Positions 9,530-20,396 are shown, counted from the first letter of the stretch. The stretch: DNA of 64,000 bases from Stutzerimonas stutzeri (GCA_901420285.1 CABDVE010000001.1:744001-808000); one strand, 5' to 3'. Program-made: numbers and translations. The notes: generated by a model from the letters alone, not told the origin.

Positions 9530-9893
9530 CCTCAAAATCGTTGGTTTCAACTTCAGTTGAAGCGCGACGTTCGTCTTTCGCTTTAACCATTGGGGACGCT
9601 TCTGTTACGGCGTGCTTAGTATGAATAACAAGACTGCGTAATACAGCATCGTTATAACGGAAAGTCGTTTCTAGCTCGTCGATGACTTGTTGAGGCGCTT
9701 CTACATTCATAAGCACGTAGTGTGCTTTGTGTAATTTGTTAATTGGGTAGGCTAATTGACGGCGACCCCAATCTTCTAGGCGATGAACTTGACCACCGGC
9801 TTCTTTTACAGAACCTGTGTAACGTTCGATCATACCTGGTACTTGCTCGCTTTGGTCCGGATGAACCATAAACACGATTTCGTAGTGACGCAT
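9516..9893 (-). CDS. rpsF: 30S ribosomal protein S6
   Basis: The 125-residue protein begins [18 protein letters not shown] and carries [20 protein letters not shown], the S6 core. Its acidic C-terminal tail ([10 protein letters not shown]) resembles the E. coli tail that receives added glutamates. It is the first gene of its operon, with AAGGAGCAGTA as ribosome site. A two-stem hairpin in the leader (9917-9952) may be the autoregulatory site for the S6:S18 complex. Confidence 0.98.
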
Positions 9894-9916
9894 TACTGCT
9901 CCTTACGGGTTAATCA

Positions 9917-9952
9917 GCCTTTGACGTAGATTAGCCACCAATCTGCAAAGGC
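9917..9952 (-). promoter_or_regulatory. Candidate S6:S18-responsive leader of rpsF
   Basis: On the minus strand a 7-bp outer stem GCCTTTG/CAAAGGC (9952-9946 with 9923-9917) encloses an asymmetric internal loop (C opposite ACGT) and a 5-bp inner stem AGATT/AATCT with loop GGTGGCT. It ends 23 nt before the rpsF start. This resembles known rpsF leaders that mimic the 16S rRNA site and let S6:S18 repress translation; assignment is by position and shape only. Confidence 0.5.
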
Positions 9953-10042
9953 AAGGAACGAAAATTCAATGTGGCTAAGGGCGCGGATTATACCGAAATT
10001 TCTGTTTTCCGCAACCGATTTATGTGATGTTCAGGCAAAAAG

Positions 10043-10066
10043 AAAGCCGATAAAGTTATCGGCTTT
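10043..10066 (-). terminator. Terminator after infA
   Basis: AAAGCCGATAA and its exact complement (10043-10053, 10056-10066) form a tight hairpin just past the infA stop, followed on the minus strand by TCTTTTTG. Confidence 0.8.
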
Positions 10067-10089
10067 TAACTTGAATTTAACGACGATGA

Positions 10090-10509
<420 letters not shown>

Positions 10510-10511
10510 CT

Positions 10512-11372
10512 ATGAACTCAAAAAAGCATTTAGGCCATACGGCGCGCAAGCGCTTCGGGCAAAATTTTTTGCATGATAATCATGTTATTCAAAATATCGT
10601 GGCGACGATTTATCCGCAAAAAGGTCAATTTTTAGTGGAAATCGGCCCCGGTTTGGGGGCATTAACCGAGCCTGTCGGCGAGCAAGTTGAGCATTTAACC
10701 GTTGTTGAACTTGACCGCGATCTTGCTGAACGTTTACGTCATCATCCTTTTTTACATCAAAAATTGACGGTGATTGAAACTGACGCCATGCAATTTGATT
10801 TTGGCGCGCTTTATGCCGAGCAAACGGCCGAGCCGAAACAAAAATTGCGCGTGTTTGGTAACTTGCCGTACAACATTTCCACGCCGTTGATGTTCCATTT
10901 ATTCAAATATCACGACGTGATTCAAGACATGCACTTTATGTTGCAAAAAGAAGTGGTAAAACGCCTTTGCGCCGCACCGAACAGTAAAGCTTACGGGCGT
11001 TTAACCGTTATGGCGCAATATTTCTGCCAAGTGATGCCGGTGCTTGAAGTGCCGCCGAGCGCCTTTAAACCAGCGCCGAAAGTGGATTCCGCTGTGGTTC
11101 GCTTAATTCCGCATCAAACCCTGCCTCATCCGGTTAAGGATTTATATTGGCTTAATCGGGTTTGTTCGCAAGCCTTTAATCAACGCCGCAAAACCTTGCG
11201 CAACGCGCTTTCTAGCTTATTTTCTCCGGAAAATTTGACCGCACTTGAGATTGATTTGAACGCGCGTGCGGAAAATCTTTCCATCGCCGATTATGCCCGC
11301 TTAGCGAATTGGCTGGCGGATAATCCGCCGGCGGAGGTGCTGAAGGATGAAATTGTGGATTCGGAAGAATAA
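10512..11372 (+). CDS. rsmA: 16S rRNA (adenine-1518/1519-N6) dimethyltransferase
   Basis: The 286-residue SAM-dependent enzyme dimethylates two adenines near the 3' end of 16S rRNA during 30S maturation. Motifs are the N-terminal [12 protein letters not shown], the SAM loop [13 protein letters not shown] and the catalytic NLPYNIST. The start [17 protein letters not shown] is fixed by the promoter just upstream. apaH follows after 13 bp, the same pair as in E. coli and Haemophilus. Confidence 0.97.
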   Translation: MNSKKHLGHTARKRFGQNFLHDNHVIQNIVATIYPQKGQFLVEIGPGLGALTEPVGEQVEHLTVVELDRDLAERLRHHPFLHQKLTVIETDAMQFDFGALYAEQTAEPKQKLRVFGNLPYNISTPLMFHLFKYHDVIQDMHFMLQKEVVKRLCAAPNSKAYGRLTVMAQYFCQVMPVLEVPPSAFKPAPKVDSAVVRLIPHQTLPHPVKDLYWLNRVCSQAFNQRRKTLRNALSSLFSPENLTALEIDLNARAENLSIADYARLANWLADNPPAEVLKDEIVDSEE

Positions 11373-11385
11373 AGCGCGGTCAAAA

Positions 11386-12210
11386 ATGGCAACCTATTTA
11401 GTCGGTGATTTACAGGGCTGTTTTGATGAATTACAGCTTTTATTGGAACGCGTTCGATTCAACCCGGCGCAAGATAAACTTTATCTCGTCGGCGATCTCA
11501 TTGCGCGCGGCGATAAATCCTTAGATTGTTTGCGTTTGGTAAAATCCCTCGGCGGCGCGGCACAAACTGTCTTGGGGAATCACGATCTTCATCTGATTTC
11601 GACCGCACTCGGCATTAAAAAAATCAAACCGCGCGATCGGGTGGACGCGATTTTCAGTGCGCCGGATTTTGAAGAATTGATTGATTGGTTGCGTCATCAG
11701 CCGTTGCTTGTTCACAATGAAGAATTGGGCTTCTTGATGGCGCACGCGGGCATTTCGCCGGATTGGGATTTAGAAACGGCAAAAGCCTGCGCGAAGGAAG
11801 TAGAAAAGGTCTTACAAAACGGTGATTTTTATGCGCTGATTTCTCAAATGTACGACAACTTCCCCGACCGATGGTCGCCTGAGTTACAAGGCATGGATCG
11901 CTTACGTTACATTATCAACGTGTTCACCCGAATGCGGTTCTGTTATCAAGATCACCGATTGGATTTCGCTTGTAAAGTCCCGCCGAAAGAAGCGCCGCCC
12001 GAACTCACGCCTTGGTTCGAGTTAAACAATCCGTTGTATCGACAAATCCCGATTGTGTTCGGTCATTGGGCGAGTTTAGTGGATGAAAAAATGCCGCCGA
12101 ATATTTATGCGCTCGATACCGGCTGTGTCTGGAATAATCGCCTGACCATGCTACGTTGGGAAGATAAACAAATTTTCAGCCAAAGTGCGGTCAAAAATTA
12201 CGAAATTTAG
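11386..12210 (+). CDS. apaH: Bis(5'-nucleosyl)-tetraphosphatase, symmetrical
   Basis: The 274-residue metallophosphoesterase hydrolyses Ap4A to ADP and removes Np4 RNA caps. Motifs are VGDLQGC near the N-terminus, GDLIARG, LGNHD and FGHWASL. The start [12 protein letters not shown] at 11386 is taken rather than an upstream ATG inside rsmA. A USS-like AAAGCGCGGTCAAAA overlaps the start, and a canonical USS, AAGTGCGGTCAAAA, is used as coding sequence at the C-terminus (near 12182). Confidence 0.96.
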   Translation: MATYLVGDLQGCFDELQLLLERVRFNPAQDKLYLVGDLIARGDKSLDCLRLVKSLGGAAQTVLGNHDLHLISTALGIKKIKPRDRVDAIFSAPDFEELIDWLRHQPLLVHNEELGFLMAHAGISPDWDLETAKACAKEVEKVLQNGDFYALISQMYDNFPDRWSPELQGMDRLRYIINVFTRMRFCYQDHRLDFACKVPPKEAPPELTPWFELNNPLYRQIPIVFGHWASLVDEKMPPNIYALDTGCVWNNRLTMLRWEDKQIFSQSAVKNYEI

Positions 12211-12240
12211 CAAATGCACAAAACCCGTTTAAATTAACCA

Positions 12241-12322
12241 TAAACGATAGCACCGTACTGGGAGCGGCTTCAATGCGGTGCTATTTTGCAAGGGTAATTT
12301 CAACGTTGTGCAACAGCGATAT
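12241..12322 (-). repeat. Palindromic ~80-bp element, copy C (inverted), doubling as terminator
   Basis: Arms ATAGCACCG (12247-12255) and CGGTGCTAT (12276-12284) followed by TTTT form a terminator for apaH. On the minus strand the hairpin is preceded by GCTGTTGCACAACGTTGAAA, matching the flank of the copies at 19241 and 60161, so this is the same element in reverse. Confidence 0.75.
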
Positions 12323-12358
12323 AATTTCGAAAAATTATTGTATTTTTAAGGAAAAATC

Positions 12359-12985
12359 ATGATTTCTCTCAACGCCGAATCCTGCGAAATTTTTAATATT
12401 CCGTTCTTTCAATTTGCGCAAATGAAAAAATTCTGCCCGCAAGACATTCCGGCCATTAAAGCGCGTTACAAAGCGCAGTGGGATAACTGGAAAGCGCTGA
12501 TTCAAGCCGTTTCCGCCGAACTCGGCGCGCCTTTTGCCAAACCGCATATCGAAAGTTGGACGAACGGTTGGCAGGTGCGTGCGCATTTTTTCGCCTATTT
12601 CAAATATGAATTCAACCAAAATTCTGCTGCGATTTTCTCCGTATTGCTCAATCGTCGTCGCCTTTCTGTGAGTCTCGATTGGCATTGCTATCGCGCTGAT
12701 CGCTCACAAATTAATGTGCACCAATATAACCGGTGGCTGGAACGATTTGATTTCGCCCGTTTCGCCGACTTCGATTTATGGCGCGGCGATGAAGACGAAT
12801 ATGGCGATTTCCGGCCGGTGAACGCATTTTCACAAGCGGATTTAACCTTGCGCAACGACGATGATTTTTGGTGTATCGGCAAAAATGTGGAAAAGGCCGA
12901 TTTGTCGGCTTTGAATGCGGTGCTATTTGTGGCTCACACCATCCGAGAGCTTGCCCCCCTTTATGAATGCGTGCACCGAACTTAG
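12359..12985 (+). CDS. Conserved protein of unknown function
   Basis: A 208-residue soluble protein with a good ribosome site (AAGGAAAAATC) and core-genome codon use, so it is a real gene. I do not recognise the family with confidence. It has no signal peptide or membrane segment, is rich in aromatic and acidic residues (the stretch RFADFDLWRGDEDEYGDF), and ends with a possible helical domain. It lies between apaH and ndh, all on the plus strand, with a terminator hairpin before it, so it is probably transcribed on its own. Confidence 0.7.
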   Translation: MISLNAESCEIFNIPFFQFAQMKKFCPQDIPAIKARYKAQWDNWKALIQAVSAELGAPFAKPHIESWTNGWQVRAHFFAYFKYEFNQNSAAIFSVLLNRRRLSVSLDWHCYRADRSQINVHQYNRWLERFDFARFADFDLWRGDEDEYGDFRPVNAFSQADLTLRNDDDFWCIGKNVEKADLSALNAVLFVAHTIRELAPLYECVHRT

Positions 12986-13081
12986 TTTTCTCCTTATTGA
13001 GTAATGTTCCACAAGATGTTTCATGCTACCATAACGTTGATTTAACATTTTTAACAAATTTAATACTTTTAGGAGAATCTT

Positions 13082-14416
13082 ATGAAAAACATCGTCATCG
13101 TAGGTGGCGGTGCCGGCGGTATTGAGCTGGCGACATTTTTAGGCGATAAGCTCGGTCGTAAACAACAAGCCAAAATAACCCTTGTGGATCGTAATGCCAC
13201 CCATCTTTGGAAACCGTTATTGCACGAAATCGCCACCGGCGTAATGGACGATGGCATCGACTCGTTAAGCTACCGTGCGCACGGTAAAAATCATCATTTC
13301 AGCTTTGAACAAGGTTCAATTACACGCATCAATCGCGAACAAAAATACGTGGAATTGGCGCCAGTTTACGGCGAAGAAGGCGATATGATCGTCGTCGCCC
13401 GCCGAATTCCTTACGATTATTTGGTCATCGCAATCGGCAGTAAATCAAATGATTTCAACACTAAAGGTGTCGCGGATAACTGCATTTTCTTGGACAGCTC
13501 CGAACAGGCGTTGCGTTTTCAAAACAAAATGTTGGAACTTTTCCTTAAATTTTCGGAAAACCGCGCACTAGACGATATTGGTGAAGAAGAATTTAAACAG
13601 AAACTGGTCGATCAAAGTAAAATCAATATTGCGATCGTTGGCGGTGGCGCGACCGGCGTGGAACTTACCGCAGAGCTTTATCACGCGGCGGAAGATTTGT
13701 CTTCCTACGGTTACGGCAAAATCGACAGCGATTGTTTACAAGTCACGTTGGTGGAAGCCGGCCCGCGTTTATTGCCCGCCTTGCCGGAAAACTTGTCCGA
13801 TGCGGTGCTGGATGAGCTACGTGAAATGGGCGCCGAAGTGAAACTCAACACGATGATCACTGAAGCGCAACCGAATACGCTGATAACGAAAGATGGCGAA
13901 CAAATTAAAGCAGATTTAATCGTTTGGGCGGCGGGCGTACGCACCTCAACCGTCACGCATCATTTTGATGGCTTGGAAATCAACCGCATCAATCAATTAG
14001 TCGTAAAAGATACGCTACAAACTACTGTAGATGACAGCATTTTTGCCATCGGCGACTGCGCCGCATTAACGCAACCGGACGGAAAATTAGTGCCGCCGCG
14101 TGCGCAAGCCGCACATCAAATGGCAAAAGCCTGCGCGAAAAATCTCTTTGCAATTTTTGCAAATCAACCGTTAAAAGCCTTCAAATACAATGATAAAGGC
14201 ACCTTGGTTTCCCTTTCAAGTTTCACCGCATTGGGCAGTTTAACCAACAAATTCGGTAAAAACCCGCTCACCGTTCACGGTAAATTCGCCCAATTCGCTT
14301 ACGTATCGCTTTATCGCATGCACCAACACGCATTACACGGCTGTATTAAAATCGGTTTGATTATCTTAGTGGATAAAATCAATCGATATTTAAAACCGCG
14401 ATTGAAATTGCATTAA
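13082..14416 (+). CDS. ndh: NADH dehydrogenase type II (NDH-2)
   Basis: The 444-residue single-subunit flavoprotein passes electrons from NADH to quinone at the inner membrane without pumping protons. It has an N-terminal FAD-binding motif VGGGAGGIELA, a second dinucleotide motif VGGGATGVELTAEL for NADH (about residues 185-198), the FAD motif IFAIGDCAAL and a C-terminal amphipathic region that may attach it to the membrane. Ribosome site TAGGAGAATCTT. Length is that of the family. A strong terminator follows at 14460. Confidence 0.95.
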   Translation: MKNIVIVGGGAGGIELATFLGDKLGRKQQAKITLVDRNATHLWKPLLHEIATGVMDDGIDSLSYRAHGKNHHFSFEQGSITRINREQKYVELAPVYGEEGDMIVVARRIPYDYLVIAIGSKSNDFNTKGVADNCIFLDSSEQALRFQNKMLELFLKFSENRALDDIGEEEFKQKLVDQSKINIAIVGGGATGVELTAELYHAAEDLSSYGYGKIDSDCLQVTLVEAGPRLLPALPENLSDAVLDELREMGAEVKLNTMITEAQPNTLITKDGEQIKADLIVWAAGVRTSTVTHHFDGLEINRINQLVVKDTLQTTVDDSIFAIGDCAALTQPDGKLVPPRAQAAHQMAKACAKNLFAIFANQPLKAFKYNDKGTLVSLSSFTALGSLTNKFGKNPLTVHGKFAQFAYVSLYRMHQHALHGCIKIGLIILVDKINRYLKPRLKLH

Positions 14417-14459
14417 CCTTCAAATTAGTGAACATTTCCTTGTCGGAACCGGATAAAAC

Positions 14460-14489
14460 AAAACCCCGCGTGAAGTTACGCGGGGTTTT
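14460..14489. terminator. Bidirectional terminator between ndh and tRNA-Leu
   Basis: AAAACCCCGCGT (14460-14471) and its exact complement (14478-14489) with a 6-nt loop; A- and T-runs on both sides allow use from either strand. Confidence 0.9.
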
Positions 14490-14500
14490 GGTTAGTTAAA

Positions 14501-14586
14501 TGGTGCTCTGGGCGAGACTTGAACTCGCACGGCCTGCGGCCACTACCCCCTCAAGATAGCGTGTCTACCAATTCCACCACCAGAGC
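14501..14586 (-). tRNA. tRNA-Leu (anticodon GAG)
   Basis: The minus strand folds as a class II tRNA: acceptor GCTCTGG with CCAGAGC, D-arm with GGTAGACACG, anticodon stem CTATC/GGTAG enclosing TTGAGGG (anticodon GAG), a long variable arm GTGGCCGCAGGCC and the T-arm GTTCAAGTC. The 3' CCA is encoded. It lies just after secG, as in E. coli. Confidence 0.97.
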
Positions 14587-14599
14587 GTTTATTTGTTTA

Positions 14600-14944
14600 T
14601 TATTGCGGGATATCGCTATTTTTGTTTTCTATTGCCGGAGCAACTTGTTGATTTTGTTGGACTTGTTCAGCGGCTTGAGACAAATCATCGAACGTACTTT
14701 TTTCAAGGTTATTGCGATGAGAATTTATGTTACCTAATACGAGCGCAATTACAAAAAACACAGTTGCTAAAATTGCACTAGCGCGGGTTAAAAAGTTACC
14801 TGCACCGGCTGAACCAAACATTGTGCCTGAAGCGCCTCCTCCAAAAGATGCACCGGCGTTTGCCCCTTTACCTTGTTGAACGAGAATAAACCCGATCAAG
14901 GCAATAGCGACAACAACATAAATAAATAAAAGAACTTGATACAT
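14600..14944 (-). CDS. secG: Protein translocase subunit SecG
   Basis: The 114-residue membrane protein belongs to the SecYEG channel. Two membrane helices (VLLFIYVVVAIALIGFIL and ILATVFFVIALVLG) flank the conserved glycine-rich loop QQGKGANAGASFGGGASG. The start MYQVLLFIYVV at 14944 is chosen over an upstream ATG at 14974 by homology. It is the last protein gene after ybaB-recR-topB, followed by tRNA-Leu. Confidence 0.95.
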   Translation of the reverse strand: MYQVLLFIYVVVAIALIGFILVQQGKGANAGASFGGGASGTMFGSAGAGNFLTRASAILATVFFVIALVLGNINSHRNNLEKSTFDDLSQAAEQVQQNQQVAPAIENKNSDIPQ

Positions 14945-15053
14945 TTTTTCTACTCTGAATTGCGCATTACGCAAGAAAACCGCGGCGAATAATATAAAAA
15001 CTGCGAGATTTCTGCAAGTTTTTTTTGTTATTTATGCATTGATTGTATCAACT

Positions 15054-17018
15054 TTAACCAGAAGCCTCTTTCTTCGCTGATTTTTTAGTTTTCCTGACTG
15101 TTCTTTGGCGCATGTCCTGTTCGGCTTTTGTGTTTTGACTGACCTGACTTAGCTGGCGCAACGCATTGAGATTCACAAAACGTACCAAGTCCGGTAACAT
15201 TTGACTTAGACTGTGCATAAATTGCTGGTAAGTTGCTTGTTTTTGACTGATATCGTTCAACTGCGCTTCCCAGTGTGCCGTCATATCGGGCTGTGTAGCA
15301 ATATCCGGCAAAGCTTGAATTAAAATTCGTCCGGCTTCCGTACTGTGAATGTTGCGTCCTTTTTTAATTAAAAAGCCTCGTTTAAACAATAATTCAATAA
15401 TACCCGCGCGTGTTGCTTCTGTACCTAGTCCATCGGTTTCGCGTAGGATTTTTTTCAATTCTTTATCTTGCACGAAACGCGCAATCCCGGTCATTGCCGA
15501 AAGCAACGTCGCATCAGTAAAGGGTTTTGGTGGTTGTGTTTTTTTATTCACCACTTCGCCGCGTTCGCAATGCAATATTTGTCCTTTTTTCACAATCGGC
15601 AAGAGTGGTTCTTGATTTTCCGAGTCATCTTCTTTGCCGAGTAATGCTTTCCAGCCGGCAGTTTGCAGATTTCGTGCTTGAGCAATAAAAGTTCCACCGG
15701 CAATGTTCAGGGTGATTTTGCTTTTGCGATATTCTGCATCCGGACAAAATTGCATTAAATATTGGCGAACAATTAAACCATAAATATTGTGTTCTTCATG
15801 AGTTAAATTAACTGCGCGATTTTTTGCAGTCGGAATAATCGCATGGTGTGCATCGACTTTTTTATCGTTCCAACAGCGGTTACGCCGATTGACGTCAATC
15901 AGGCTCGGCAAAGTTTGATAGGCATCGCAATGCACGGAAACCGCATTGAGCACATTATATCGTTCGGCAAAATGTTCTTCCGGTAAATAACGACAGTCGG
16001 AACGCGGATAGGTAATCAAACGATGGGTTTCATACAAGCGCTGACAGGTATCTAAAACCGCTTGCGCGGACATGCCGAAGCGCTTCGCTGCATCAATTTG
16101 CAAAGCGGATAGAGAATAAGGCAGCGGTGCACTCTCTTTTTCGTGCGAGTTTTTATATTCCGTCACTTCCGCAGGTTGACCGGAAATGCGTTTTGCTACA
16201 TTTTCTGCTAAGCCTTGAGAAAGTACGCGGCCGTCATCATCTTGGTAATCTTCACAAGCTTTACTTGGTTGCCATAAGGCGCTAAAAAGCGCAGTTGAGG
16301 TTTCCGACGTTTTTTCATGCTTACCTTCCGGATTAATCCATGCCAGCACATCAAAGAAATCTTTGGGTTGGAAATGTTCAATATCCAAATCGCGCCGCAC
16401 AATCAGTCCTAATACCGGTGTTTGTACGCGTCCGACGGAAAGCACGCCGTTATAACCCGCCTGACGGCCGCGAATAGTGTAAGCGCGCGTCATATTAATA
16501 CCGTATAGCCAATCGGCACGGGCGCGGGCTAATGCGGAGGTAGCTAGCGGAATGAAATTACGATTCGGTTGCAGCTTGTTAACCGCTTTCGCCACCGCAT
16601 TGGGATTCAAATCACTAATTAAACAACGCTGAATTCGATCGCGTTTTTCGGCGCTTAACTTGGTGTAACTAAACACTTCGTCCACTAACAATTGCCCTTC
16701 GCGATCCGGATCGCCCGCGTTTACCAATTCGTCAGCTTGATGAATCAGTTTTTCCACTGTAGAAAGCTGTTTTTTAACTTCTTTGCGCGGTAATAATTGC
16801 CATTTTTCCGGAATGATTGGCAGATGTTCCAAACGCCATTGTTTGAATTTCGGATCGTATGCTTCGGGCTCGGCTTGTTCCAGCAAATGCCCCACGCACC
16901 AAGTGACGACATCGTTATCGCCGCATCGGATAAATCCGTCGCCGCGCAGATGTGGTTTCGGCAACACATCGGCAATGGCACGAGCCAAGCTCGGTTTTTC
17001 AGCAATAAAGAGACGCAT
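15054..17018 (-). CDS. topB: DNA topoisomerase III
   Basis: The 654-residue type IA topoisomerase starts with a TOPRIM domain ([20 protein letters not shown]; acidic motif DPDREGQLL) and has the active-site tyrosine in [16 protein letters not shown]. It decatenates DNA and processes recombination intermediates. It is missing long zinc-ribbon extensions and ends in a basic tail ([16 protein letters not shown]). It starts 5 bp after the recR stop, so the two are co-transcribed. Confidence 0.96.
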   Translation of the reverse strand: MRLFIAEKPSLARAIADVLPKPHLRGDGFIRCGDNDVVTWCVGHLLEQAEPEAYDPKFKQWRLEHLPIIPEKWQLLPRKEVKKQLSTVEKLIHQADELVNAGDPDREGQLLVDEVFSYTKLSAEKRDRIQRCLISDLNPNAVAKAVNKLQPNRNFIPLATSALARARADWLYGINMTRAYTIRGRQAGYNGVLSVGRVQTPVLGLIVRRDLDIEHFQPKDFFDVLAWINPEGKHEKTSETSTALFSALWQPSKACEDYQDDDGRVLSQGLAENVAKRISGQPAEVTEYKNSHEKESAPLPYSLSALQIDAAKRFGMSAQAVLDTCQRLYETHRLITYPRSDCRYLPEEHFAERYNVLNAVSVHCDAYQTLPSLIDVNRRNRCWNDKKVDAHHAIIPTAKNRAVNLTHEEHNIYGLIVRQYLMQFCPDAEYRKSKITLNIAGGTFIAQARNLQTAGWKALLGKEDDSENQEPLLPIVKKGQILHCERGEVVNKKTQPPKPFTDATLLSAMTGIARFVQDKELKKILRETDGLGTEATRAGIIELLFKRGFLIKKGRNIHSTEAGRILIQALPDIATQPDMTAHWEAQLNDISQKQATYQQFMHSLSQMLPDLVRFVNLNALRQLSQVSQNTKAEQDMRQRTVRKTKKSAKKEASG

Positions 17019-17023
17019 AATAA

Positions 17024-17626
17024 TCAGTCGATCTGACGACGACCGAGGAAAGAGTGAGTTAATGTGGTGCCATCCACCGTTTCCAGCTCTCCGCCGATCG
17101 GAATACCGTGCGCAATACGACTCACTTTAATATTGTGCAAGCGACAAATTTCCGCGATGTAGTTCGCTGTGGCATCGCCCTCCACCGTCGGATTGGTTGC
17201 GAGGATCACTTCGTGGAAGGATTCTTCCGTCAAACGTTGTTGCAATAAATCCAAACCGATTTCGCGCGGACCGATACCGTCCAATGGTGACAAATGCCCC
17301 ATCAAGACGAAATAACGGCCGGAAAATTGTCCGGTTTGCTCAATTGCTTGAATATCGGAAGGCATTTCCACCACGCAAAGCAAGCCGGAATTTTGGCGAC
17401 GCGGATTATTACAAATGTTGCAAGTTTCTTCTTCGGTAAAATCACGACATTGTGAACAGTGGCCGATTTTAGACATTGCTTCGGTGAGCGCATGTGCTAA
17501 ATTCACGCCGCCACTACGATTACGTTGTAATAAATGATATGCCATACGTTGCGCCGATTTCGGTCCCACGCCCGGAAGACAACGTAAATTTTCGATAAGG
17601 TGTTCTAAAAGTGGACTGCTTTGCAT
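17024..17626 (-). CDS. recR: Recombination mediator RecR
   Basis: The 200-residue protein has the N-terminal helix-hairpin-helix ([16 protein letters not shown]), a four-cysteine zinc finger ([16 protein letters not shown]) and a TOPRIM domain ([15 protein letters not shown]... to GGELETVDG). With RecF and RecO it loads RecA on SSB-coated gaps. It stands between ybaB and topB, the usual order. Confidence 0.97.
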   Translation of the reverse strand: MQSSPLLEHLIENLRCLPGVGPKSAQRMAYHLLQRNRSGGVNLAHALTEAMSKIGHCSQCRDFTEEETCNICNNPRRQNSGLLCVVEMPSDIQAIEQTGQFSGRYFVLMGHLSPLDGIGPREIGLDLLQQRLTEESFHEVILATNPTVEGDATANYIAEICRLHNIKVSRIAHGIPIGGELETVDGTTLTHSFLGRRQID

Positions 17627-17687
17627 ATTAAAGAGATGGGATAAATGTGAAACGGTGCATGAATATTTTATCCGCGCACCTTACGAA

Positions 17688-18017
17688 TTAAAACGGAAAT
17701 TTCATGCCCGGCGGTAACGGCATACCGGCGGTAACGGACGCCATTTTTTCTTTTTGCAGTTCTTCTGCACGACGCACCGCATCGTTAAACGCCGCGGCAA
17801 TTAAATCTTCCAACATCTCCTTGTCGTCTTCCATTAAAGACGGATCAATATCGATGCGACGGCAGTTATGCGCACCGTTAAGGGTAATTTTCACCAAGCC
17901 TGCGCCCGATTCACCGGTTACTTCAAGTTGCGCAATTTCTTCCTGCATTTTTTGCATTTTTTCTTGCATTTGTTGCGCTTGTTTCATTAAGCCGCCTAAG
18001 CCACCTTTTCCAAACAT
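17688..18017 (-). CDS. ybaB: Nucleoid-associated protein YbaB/EbfC
   Basis: A 109-residue small dimeric DNA-binding protein. It has a glutamine/methionine-rich N-terminal coiled coil ([19 protein letters not shown]), the conserved core [19 protein letters not shown] and a proline-rich C-terminus. It heads the ybaB-recR-topB group. Confidence 0.96.
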   Translation of the reverse strand: MFGKGGLGGLMKQAQQMQEKMQKMQEEIAQLEVTGESGAGLVKITLNGAHNCRRIDIDPSLMEDDKEMLEDLIAAAFNDAVRRAEELQKEKMASVTAGMPLPPGMKFPF

Positions 18018-18137
18018 AATGTCGTCCTTTTATCAAGTATCAGTCAAAAAAACGCTCGCATTCTAGCGAAAAAATTTGCCTTTGAAAACAAAGAAATTTA
18101 TGATGCGCGCCTTTAAAATCAAGGGAAAACAGACGTC

Positions 18138-19232
18138 ATGGAAACGCGTTATTACTTTATTTTCGCCATCGTTGTTATCGTTTTACAATGTTTGCTCGCC
18201 ATTTTTAACCGCACCTTACGGTGGCTTTGGGTCGATAAGCATTGTCCGCAAAGCAAAAAATGGCTGACCTTGGCACTGTTTACAGTGCCCAATGCGGTGC
18301 TAATTTGCCATGTCGCGCAATTTTTTACTGCCTTTCGTTTCATTGCATTGATGCTCGCGCTATTGCTTTTTTCAACCTTTGTAAGCGTGGCAATAGGTTT
18401 CCTTCGTGTTGTTTTGAAGAAAAGTAAAAACTTTGCCGAAATTGATCGCCTGCTACGTTTTGTTTATCCCGTCGGGCTCGCCGGTTTAATTGGTTTGAGC
18501 CTGTATAATGCCTATGCGCCGCGCGTTGTTCATTACAACATTCAATTTGATAAACCGATGAAACCGTTGCGCATCGGCGTGGCGAGCGATCTGCATTTGG
18601 GCGTTTTATTCGGCGCGCAAGAACTGGATAAATTAGCGCAAATTATGACCGAACAAAAAGTCGATCTGATTTTGTTGCCGGGCGATATTATGGATGACAA
18701 TGTCGATGCCTATTTAGCGGAAAATATGCGTCCACATTTGACTAAACTGCAAGCGCCGCTCGGTGTTTATGCGACCCTCGGCAACCATGATTTCTTCGGT
18801 CATCAAGACGAAATCATCGATGAAATTCGCAAAGCGGGTATAACGCTTCTGAAAGATCAAACTAGGGTGATTAATAACGAATTCGTTTTGATTGGGCGTA
18901 ACGACGATTTGAATACATCCCGCCCGACGACGGAAATGTTGCTCAAACAAGCGGATTTAAATTTGCCGATTATCGTGTTGGATCATCGTCCGTCGGAAGT
19001 GGACATCCATTCGGCGCTACCGTTTGATTTGCAGGTTTCCGGGCACACCCACAAAGGGCAAATTTTCCCGGCCAATCTTGTCACCGGCCTACTGTACCGC
19101 ATTGATTACGGCTTGGAAAAAATCGGTACGCCATATTTTATGGTCACCTCAGGTTTCGGCTTTTGGGGCATTCCGATGCGTTTGGGATCGCAATCGGAGG
19201 TGGTGATTTTAGATGTGAAAGGAAAAAATTAA
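18138..19232 (+). CDS. YkuE-like membrane-anchored metallophosphoesterase
   Basis: The 364-residue protein has about four N-terminal membrane segments (residues 1-130) and a C-terminal calcineurin-like phosphoesterase domain with all metal motifs: VASDLHLG, LLPGDIMDD, TLGNHDFF and SGHTHKGQIFP. The catalytic domain follows the last helix, so its side of the membrane cannot be fixed from sequence alone. The substrate is unknown; some relatives are linked to UDP-sugar or lipid metabolism. A dispersed core motif, CAATGCGGTGCT, is used as coding sequence near 18292. It is followed by a 20-bp-arm hairpin. Confidence 0.85.
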   Translation: METRYYFIFAIVVIVLQCLLAIFNRTLRWLWVDKHCPQSKKWLTLALFTVPNAVLICHVAQFFTAFRFIALMLALLLFSTFVSVAIGFLRVVLKKSKNFAEIDRLLRFVYPVGLAGLIGLSLYNAYAPRVVHYNIQFDKPMKPLRIGVASDLHLGVLFGAQELDKLAQIMTEQKVDLILLPGDIMDDNVDAYLAENMRPHLTKLQAPLGVYATLGNHDFFGHQDEIIDEIRKAGITLLKDQTRVINNEFVLIGRNDDLNTSRPTTEMLLKQADLNLPIIVLDHRPSEVDIHSALPFDLQVSGHTHKGQIFPANLVTGLLYRIDYGLEKIGTPYFMVTSGFGFWGIPMRLGSQSEVVILDVKGKN

Positions 19233-19240
19233 GCGAAATG

Positions 19241-19325
19241 ATGTAGCTGTAGCGCAAGGCTGAAATGACCTTGCAAAATAGCACCGCATTGGAGCGGCTT
19301 CCAATGCGGTGCTATTTTGCTACAT
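19241..19325 (+). repeat. Palindromic ~80-bp element, copy A, with hairpin
   Basis: An outer ATGTAGC/GCTACAT inverted pair (19241-19247, 19319-19325) encloses the conserved flank CAAGGCTGAAATGACC and a perfect 20-bp inverted repeat (19273-19292 and 19301-19320) around AGCGGCTT. The hairpin may terminate the phosphoesterase transcript. Related copies are at 12241 (reversed) and 60161. Confidence 0.85.
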
Positions 19326-19383
19326 GAAACTGAAATTAAGGCGAAAGTGCAGTCGTTTTTCAAAAGTTTTTCGTCCGTCAAAA

Positions 19384-19407
19384 AAGGGGAGCCGTTGCTC
19401 CCTTTTA
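19384..19407 (-). terminator. Terminator after arcC
   Basis: On the minus strand GGGAGC, loop AACG, GCTCCC and then a CTTTTTT run. It lies a few bases past the arcC stop. Confidence 0.8.
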
Positions 19408-19414
19408 TGTTTGA

Positions 19415-20359
19415 TTAGTAAAATTCCACGCCGTTAATAGCATTTGTCACGCGCGTCCCCGCTTTGCCTTGTACGATACGCTCAATATCCGCAAGCGAAC
19501 CAATTACCGCATCTTTGCCGGTAGCTTTTACGAAGTTAATCACCGCTTTCACTTTTGGCCCCATGGATCCCGGTGCGAACTCGTCAGCCAATGCTTCCAA
19601 TGCGGTCGGATTGGCGCGGGCGATTTGTTTTTGCTCTGCCTTGTTGAAGTTTACGCAAGCCGCCGGGACGTCCGTCGCGATGATGAATAAATCGGCCTTT
19701 AGCTCTTGCGAAATCACTGCCGTGCACAAATCCTTGTCCACCACGGCTTCCACGCCTTGTAATTCTCCCTTTTTATTGTAATAGCTCGGAATACCGCCGC
19801 CACCGCCACAAATCACGATATTTTTATTCGCCAGTAAGGCTTTCACGGAATCCATACCGGTAACTGATTTTGGCAACGGACTGGGCACTGCGCGACGATA
19901 ATGTTGACCGTCCGGCATAATCGTCCAGCCTTTTTCTGTGGCAAGTTTTTCCGCTTCTACTTTGCCGTAAATCTGACCGATCGGTTTGCTTGGTTTTTCA
20001 AAGGCCGGATCGTTCGGATCCACAATCACTTGGCTTAATACCGTAATGGTCGGCGTTTGCGGCAGCAAATTGGTGAGTTCTTGTTGCAACATATAACCGA
20101 TCATGCCTACCGTTTGAGAAACCAATACGTCTAATGGATAGGGTTCGATTTTCGCATCTTGTGCATGATAGGCGGCATGTTGTAATGCTAGCAGTCCTAC
20201 TTGTGGGCCATTACCGTGTGAAATCACCAATTCATGATCTTGTTTAATTTTAGCAAGTTGCTCTGCCGCGATACGAATATTGGCTGATTGATTTTGAGCC
20301 GTCATCGGCTCTCCTCTTTTTAATAATGCGTTTCCGCCTAAGGCAACCACAATTCTCAT
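19415..20359 (-). CDS. arcC: Carbamate kinase
   Basis: The 314-residue amino acid kinase family enzyme makes ATP from carbamoyl phosphate and ADP, the last step of the arginine deiminase route. Motifs are [23 protein letters not shown], the phosphate-binding [10 protein letters not shown] and the nucleotide-binding [11 protein letters not shown]. It follows arcB after a 74-bp gap with a hairpin. Neither arginine deiminase (arcA) nor the antiporter (arcD) is next to it. Confidence 0.95.
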   Translation of the reverse strand: MRIVVALGGNALLKRGEPMTAQNQSANIRIAAEQLAKIKQDHELVISHGNGPQVGLLALQHAAYHAQDAKIEPYPLDVLVSQTVGMIGYMLQQELTNLLPQTPTITVLSQVIVDPNDPAFEKPSKPIGQIYGKVEAEKLATEKGWTIMPDGQHYRRAVPSPLPKSVTGMDSVKALLANKNIVICGGGGGIPSYYNKKGELQGVEAVVDKDLCTAVISQELKADLFIIATDVPAACVNFNKAEQKQIARANPTALEALADEFAPGSMGPKVKAVINFVKATGKDAVIGSLADIERIVQGKAGTRVTNAINGVEFY

Positions 20360-20396
20360 TTTACTTTCCTTCTTCTTTTTATAACGCGATAAAAAA

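Noticed and set aside
12335-12685. 116-codon minus-strand frame over the unknown gene at 12359
   Set aside because: The plus-strand gene has a good ribosome site and core codon use; the minus frame has neither.
14519-14781. Small plus-strand frames over tRNA-Leu and the secG end
   Set aside because: They overlap a clear tRNA and the antisense of secG.
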